The position numbers and the translations under genes are program-made. From Acidobacteriota bacterium (GTDB lineage: Bacteria; Acidobacteriota; Terriglobia; UBA7540): a stretch of DNA of 19,420 bases. Shown piece after piece: positions 16,536 through 19,420 of this stretch. The notes below the pieces were generated by a model. That model was not told the origin of the DNA and searched no databases. It was given only the letters and a program-made list of their open reading frames with translations. Within the stretch, counting starts at the first letter, position 1; every line of letters starts with the position of its first letter. The DNA is taken from contig JAKAWO010000014.1 of assembly GCA_021827255.1 (NCBI GenBank), forward strand, positions 1-19,420, in the 5' to 3' direction.

Positions 16536-18587
16536 TCACGCTTCAGAATTCATAATTTCACGCGCTCGATGGACAACATTCTCCGGCGTGAATCCGAACT
16601 TCTCCGCTAAAACTTGGTAGGGCGCGGAAGCGCCAAACCGCGTCATGCCGATGACGGCGCCCTTCGGACCGACGTAGCGCTCCCAGCCGAACGGCGACGC
16701 AGCCTCAATCGCCAGCCGAGCCGTTACGGCACGTGGCAGAACTTCCTCCCGGTAGGGCTGCGGTTGCTTTTCAAATAGGTCCCAGCTTGGCATGCTCACT
16801 ACGCGCGCCTTGACTCCCTCACCCCTCAGCTTGTCATACGCCCCCAGAGCCACGGATACTTCCGAGCCGGAAGCAATCAGAATGATCTCCGGAATCCCAT
16901 CCTTTGAGTCTGCCAGAATGTACGCGCCCCGCCTTAAACCCTCCGCCGCGGCGTATTTTTCACGGTCAATCACCGGCAATTTCTGCCGCGTCAGGGCGAG
17001 CGCCACTGGACCTCCCTGGTGTTCAATGGCCACGCGCCAGGCGACCGCCGTCTCATTCGCGTCGGCCGGACGGATCAGGGAGAGATTGGGAATGGCGCGA
17101 AGCGCAGGCAGGTGCTCGATCGGCTGATGCGTTGGCCCGTCTTCACCCAAAAAAATGCTGTCATGGGTGAAGACAAAAATCGAATGAGCTTCCATCAGCG
17201 CCGCCAAACGGACCGCCGGACGGCAATAATCCGAAAAGATCATGAAGGTCGCGCCGTAAGGAATCAACCCGCTCAGCGCCATGCCATTCAGTATCGAGCC
17301 CATTCCGTGCTCGCGCACCCCGAAGTGGAAATTGCGGCCTCCGTAGTTTTCCGGACTGAAGTCTTGTGCTCCCTTGATCAGCGTGTCCGTCGAAGGAGCC
17401 AAGTCCGCCGCGCCGCCAATCAGGAAGGGCAGGCTCGGCGCGATGGCGTTCAAAGTCTTCCCTGACGCCTGCCGCGTGGCCAGTGGGCCGTCGGAGGGTT
17501 TGAAAATTGGCAGCTTCGATTCCCAGCCGCTCGGAAGCTCGCCTCGCTGCAACCGATCGAGTTCTTCCGCTAGACCGGGGAAAGCCTTGCGATAAGCGGT
17601 CAGCCGCTCTTGCCACGCCGCTTCCTGCTGTTTCCCGATGTCAATCGCCTGACGAAAATTCGCCAGGGCCTCTTCGGGCACGTAGAAGGGCGGCTCTAAG
17701 GGCCAGCCAAGATTGTGTTTCGTCAGCTTCACCTCTTCTGGGCCGAGCGCCGCGCCGTGCGCCTCCGCCGTGTCTTGCTTGTGCGGGCTGCCGTATCCGA
17801 TGTGCGTGCGGCACATAATGATGGACGGGCGTTCTGCTTCCGCCTGCGCAGCGCGGATCGCTCGGTCAACGGCCTCCAGGTCGTTCCCGTCCGGAAGTTT
17901 CTGCACAAACCAGCCATAAGCCTCAAACCGCTTGGCGCGATCCTCCGTGAAAGCCAAATTCGTCGAGCCTTCAATGGAGATGTGATTGTCGTCATAAATG
18001 TAAATAAGGTTGCTGAGCCTCAAGTGGCCGGCAAGCGACGCAGCTTCTGAGGCGACGCCTTCCATCAAATCGCCGTCGCTCACCAGCGCGTAAATCTTGT
18101 AATCCAGAATCGCGTGGCCCGGCCGGTTGAAATACGTGGCCAGATATCGCTCGGCAATGGCCATGCCGACGCCGTTTCCAAACCCCTGCCCCAACGGGCC
18201 GGTCGTTGTCTCTATACCTTCGACTAAACGATGTTCGGGATGGCCAGGCGTCTTGCTCCCCCACTGCCGAAACTGCCGGAGGTCATCGAGCGTCAGATCG
18301 TACCCGGTGAGGTACAGCAATCCATAGAGCAACATGCAGCCGTGGCCGGCGGAAAGGATAAAGCGGTCGCGGTTGGGCCAGCGCGGGTGTCGCGGACTGT
18401 ATCGCAGAAACCGTTTCCAGAGCACATACGCCATCGGCGCCGCGCCCATGGGCAGACCTGGGTGGCCTGATTTCGCTTTTTCCACCGCGTCTATCGCCAG
18501 GCAACGAAGCGTGTTGATGCATAGTTGATCGAGTTCAGCAGCGTTGAGTGCGGTTCGCTGCGGTTGGGCTACCGTGTTTGCGTCCAA
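16536..18587 (-). CDS. tkt: Transketolase
   Basis: This thiamine-diphosphate enzyme moves two-carbon ketol units between pentose phosphate sugars. Motifs run in family order: AKSGHPGLPMGAAPMAYVLW, SAGHGCMLLYGLLYLTGY, TTTGPLGQGFGNGVGMA, the ThDP/Mg loop VSDGDLMEGVASEAASLAG with DDNHISIEG, then FGVREHGMG containing the catalytic Glu, and GEDGPTHQPIEHLPALR. The open frame reaches GTG at 18722 (728 residues), but that codon lies at a probable promoter. I chose TTG at 18587 (683 residues, normal length), preceded by GAGGGGG at good spacing and starting shortly before ALNAAELDQLCINTLR. An ATG at 18683 with GAGG upstream is a credible alternative. It is the first gene of the minus-strand pentose phosphate arm, with tal-pgi 109 bases downstream. 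The function is certain, the start is not. Confidence 0.96.
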   Translation of the reverse strand: MDANTVAQPQRTALNAAELDQLCINTLRCLAIDAVEKAKSGHPGLPMGAAPMAYVLWKRFLRYSPRHPRWPNRDRFILSAGHGCMLLYGLLYLTGYDLTLDDLRQFRQWGSKTPGHPEHRLVEGIETTTGPLGQGFGNGVGMAIAERYLATYFNRPGHAILDYKIYALVSDGDLMEGVASEAASLAGHLRLSNLIYIYDDNHISIEGSTNLAFTEDRAKRFEAYGWFVQKLPDGNDLEAVDRAIRAAQAEAERPSIIMCRTHIGYGSPHKQDTAEAHGAALGPEEVKLTKHNLGWPLEPPFYVPEEALANFRQAIDIGKQQEAAWQERLTAYRKAFPGLAEELDRLQRGELPSGWESKLPIFKPSDGPLATRQASGKTLNAIAPSLPFLIGGAADLAPSTDTLIKGAQDFSPENYGGRNFHFGVREHGMGSILNGMALSGLIPYGATFMIFSDYCRPAVRLAALMEAHSIFVFTHDSIFLGEDGPTHQPIEHLPALRAIPNLSLIRPADANETAVAWRVAIEHQGGPVALALTRQKLPVIDREKYAAAEGLRRGAYILADSKDGIPEIILIASGSEVSVALGAYDKLRGEGVKARVVSMPSWDLFEKQPQPYREEVLPRAVTARLAIEAASPFGWERYVGPKGAVIGMTRFGASAPYQVLAEKFGFTPENVVHRAREIMNSEA

Positions 18588-18723
18588 TGATGAATCCCCC
18601 TCGTCGAGATCAACTCCAGGCCGTTCCCCGTGCTCGCGCGGCGCATCGTGGAGCAAGTGGCATGCGCCAGTTTCCGAACTCATCCGATGCGCCTCAAAAC
18701 CAAGTGGAACATCTGAGAGCACT

Positions 18724-18729
18724 ATTATA
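18724..18729 (-). promoter_or_regulatory. Candidate -10 element for the tkt operon
   Basis: The minus strand reads GTTATATAATAG here, a perfect TATAAT box in an AT-rich island inside GC-rich sequence. Transcription would start near 18717, downstream of the GTG at 18722, which argues against that GTG as the tkt start. No recognisable -35 box lies 16-18 bases upstream (the sequence there is CGCGCG), so the promoter may need an activator or another sigma factor. Confidence 0.35.
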
Positions 18730-18780
18730 TAACTTTAAGTCTGCCTCGCGCGTAGGGTGATCATAATTTCGGCAAACCCG

Positions 18781-18839
18781 CCGCCCCGCTCTGCGCCCTA
18801 GGTGCCGGTTGGGAAGACAGAAGATCCGTCGCGGGGCGG
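18781..18839 (+). promoter_or_regulatory. Long-range GC-rich inverted repeat in the gnd leader
   Basis: CCGCCCCGC (18781-18789) pairs perfectly over nine bases with GCGGGGCGG (18831-18839), enclosing 41 bases. The structure ends about 12 bases before the GAGGAGGAG ribosome binding site of gnd. The loop contains a CCTAGG palindrome and the words GGTGCC, GGGAA and ATCCG. These words also occur in cobalamin riboswitches, but the conserved B12 box is absent. It could be a structured 5' leader or a binding region between the divergent tkt and gnd genes. The stem is plain in the sequence; any function is inference. Confidence 0.4.
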
Positions 18840-18865
18840 GAGCAATTACGAGGAGGAGAACCAGT

Positions 18866-19420
18866 ATGAGCAAATACCATCTTGGAGTGGTCGGACTCGG
18901 CGTGATGGGTAAGAACCTCGCCCTCAACGCGGAAAGCAAGGGCTTTTCAGCGGCGGGTTACACGCGCAGCGCGGAAAGGGTTCGCGCTTTCGAGGCAGAG
19001 GCGGCCGGAAAGAATATTTTCGCCACCAACTCGCTTCCGGAATTCGTGCAGGCTTTGGAAGAACCGCGCCGCATTCTGGTGATGGTCACCGCGGGCAAGC
19101 CGGTGGATGAGATGCTCGCCCAACTGATGCCGCACCTGAAACCAGAAGACATCGTGATTGACGGCGGCAACTCTTATTACAAAGACACCGAACGCCGGGC
19201 TAAAGAGCTCGAAGGCTTGGGCTTGCGCTTTTTCGGCATGGGAGTCAGCGGCGGCGAAGAAGGCGCATTGCGCGGCCCCTCACTCATGCCGGGCGGGCAC
19301 GAAGATTCTTATCGGCATCTCGAGCCGGTTCTCACCAAGGTGGCTGCCCAAACCGGCGATGGCCCGTGCTGCACTTATCTCGGGCCGGGTGGCGCCGGCC
19401 ACTACGTCAAGATGATTCAC
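18866..19420 (+). CDS. gnd: 6-phosphogluconate dehydrogenase (decarboxylating), N-terminal part
   Basis: The gene is cut by the right edge; 185 residues are visible. It oxidatively decarboxylates 6-phosphogluconate to ribulose-5-phosphate with NADP+, the third oxidative pentose phosphate step. GVVGLGVMGKNLALN (7-21) is the nucleotide loop. Arg34 in GYTRSAER lies where NADP-specific enzymes keep an Arg (usually NRT, here TRS). IDGGNSYYKDT (98-108), Ser128-Gly129-Gly130 in GVSGGEEGALRGPSLMPGG, and Lys182 in GAGHYVKMIH are substrate-site elements. The Glu and Asn that follow the Lys fall outside the window. The ATG at 18866 has a strong GAGGAGGAG ribosome binding site. It is divergent from tkt. 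The visible form looks like the long E. coli-type enzyme, because it keeps the GGEEGA and GAGHYVKM patterns in the usual spacing. Confidence 0.96.
   Translation, partial: MSKYHLGVVGLGVMGKNLALNAESKGFSAAGYTRSAERVRAFEAEAAGKNIFATNSLPEFVQALEEPRRILVMVTAGKPVDEMLAQLMPHLKPEDIVIDGGNSYYKDTERRAKELEGLGLRFFGMGVSGGEEGALRGPSLMPGGHEDSYRHLEPVLTKVAAQTGDGPCCTYLGPGGAGHYVKMIH

Noticed and set aside
18770..18865. Full cobalamin riboswitch before gnd
   Set aside because: Some core-like words are present, but the B12 box and the usual 180-220 base length are missing, and gnd is not a typical target.

Overview
The window is a GC-rich, gene-dense bacterial chromosome segment with no mobile elements, CRISPR arrays or phage genes. 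An Acidobacteriota or related soil lineage is the best guess. The supporting points are a secreted S53 peptidase, a divergent membrane pyrophosphatase, a DUF4019 protein, a fused transaldolase/glucose-6-phosphate isomerase, and an OpcA-type G6PDH partner in a genome that does not look actinobacterial (its SecG and pyrophosphatase are of other types). This is inference, because no rRNA or marker gene is present.

Left part (1-5243). The 3' end of an S53 serine-carboxyl peptidase gene enters from the left edge. It converges with a minus-strand gene for a proton-pumping membrane pyrophosphatase (hppA). A 341-bp non-coding gap follows, then a minus-strand glyoxylate/hydroxypyruvate reductase-like dehydrogenase. 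Divergent from that is a small secreted DUF4019 protein.

Central plus-strand arm (5421-9183). A good sigma70-like promoter precedes gap, followed by pgk, tpiA, secG and a tRNA-Leu(GAG) gene. This is lower glycolysis from triose phosphate to 3-phosphoglycerate, plus a translocase subunit and a tRNA.

Minus-strand arm (18587 down to 9299). The order is tkt, tal-pgi fusion, zwf, opcA, pgl, rpe. The genes are closely spaced, ending in a 4-bp ATGA overlap between pgl and rpe. Divergent from tkt, gnd begins at 18866 and runs off the right edge. Together zwf, pgl and gnd form the oxidative pentose phosphate branch. OpcA supports Zwf. rpe, tkt and tal form the non-oxidative branch, and the Pgi domain recycles fructose-6-P to glucose-6-P. 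Only ribose-5-phosphate isomerase is absent from the window.

The convergent layout gap-pgk-tpi-secG / pgl-opcA-zwf-tal-tkt matches what is known from Mycobacterium and Corynebacterium. Here it carries a tal-pgi fusion, an added rpe, and a divergent gnd. I found no convincing undescribed defence or mobile system. The most notable items are this conserved supercluster, the fusion protein, a His-to-Gln change at a metal-ligand position in Rpe, the divergent pyrophosphatase motifs, and a structured leader upstream of gnd.
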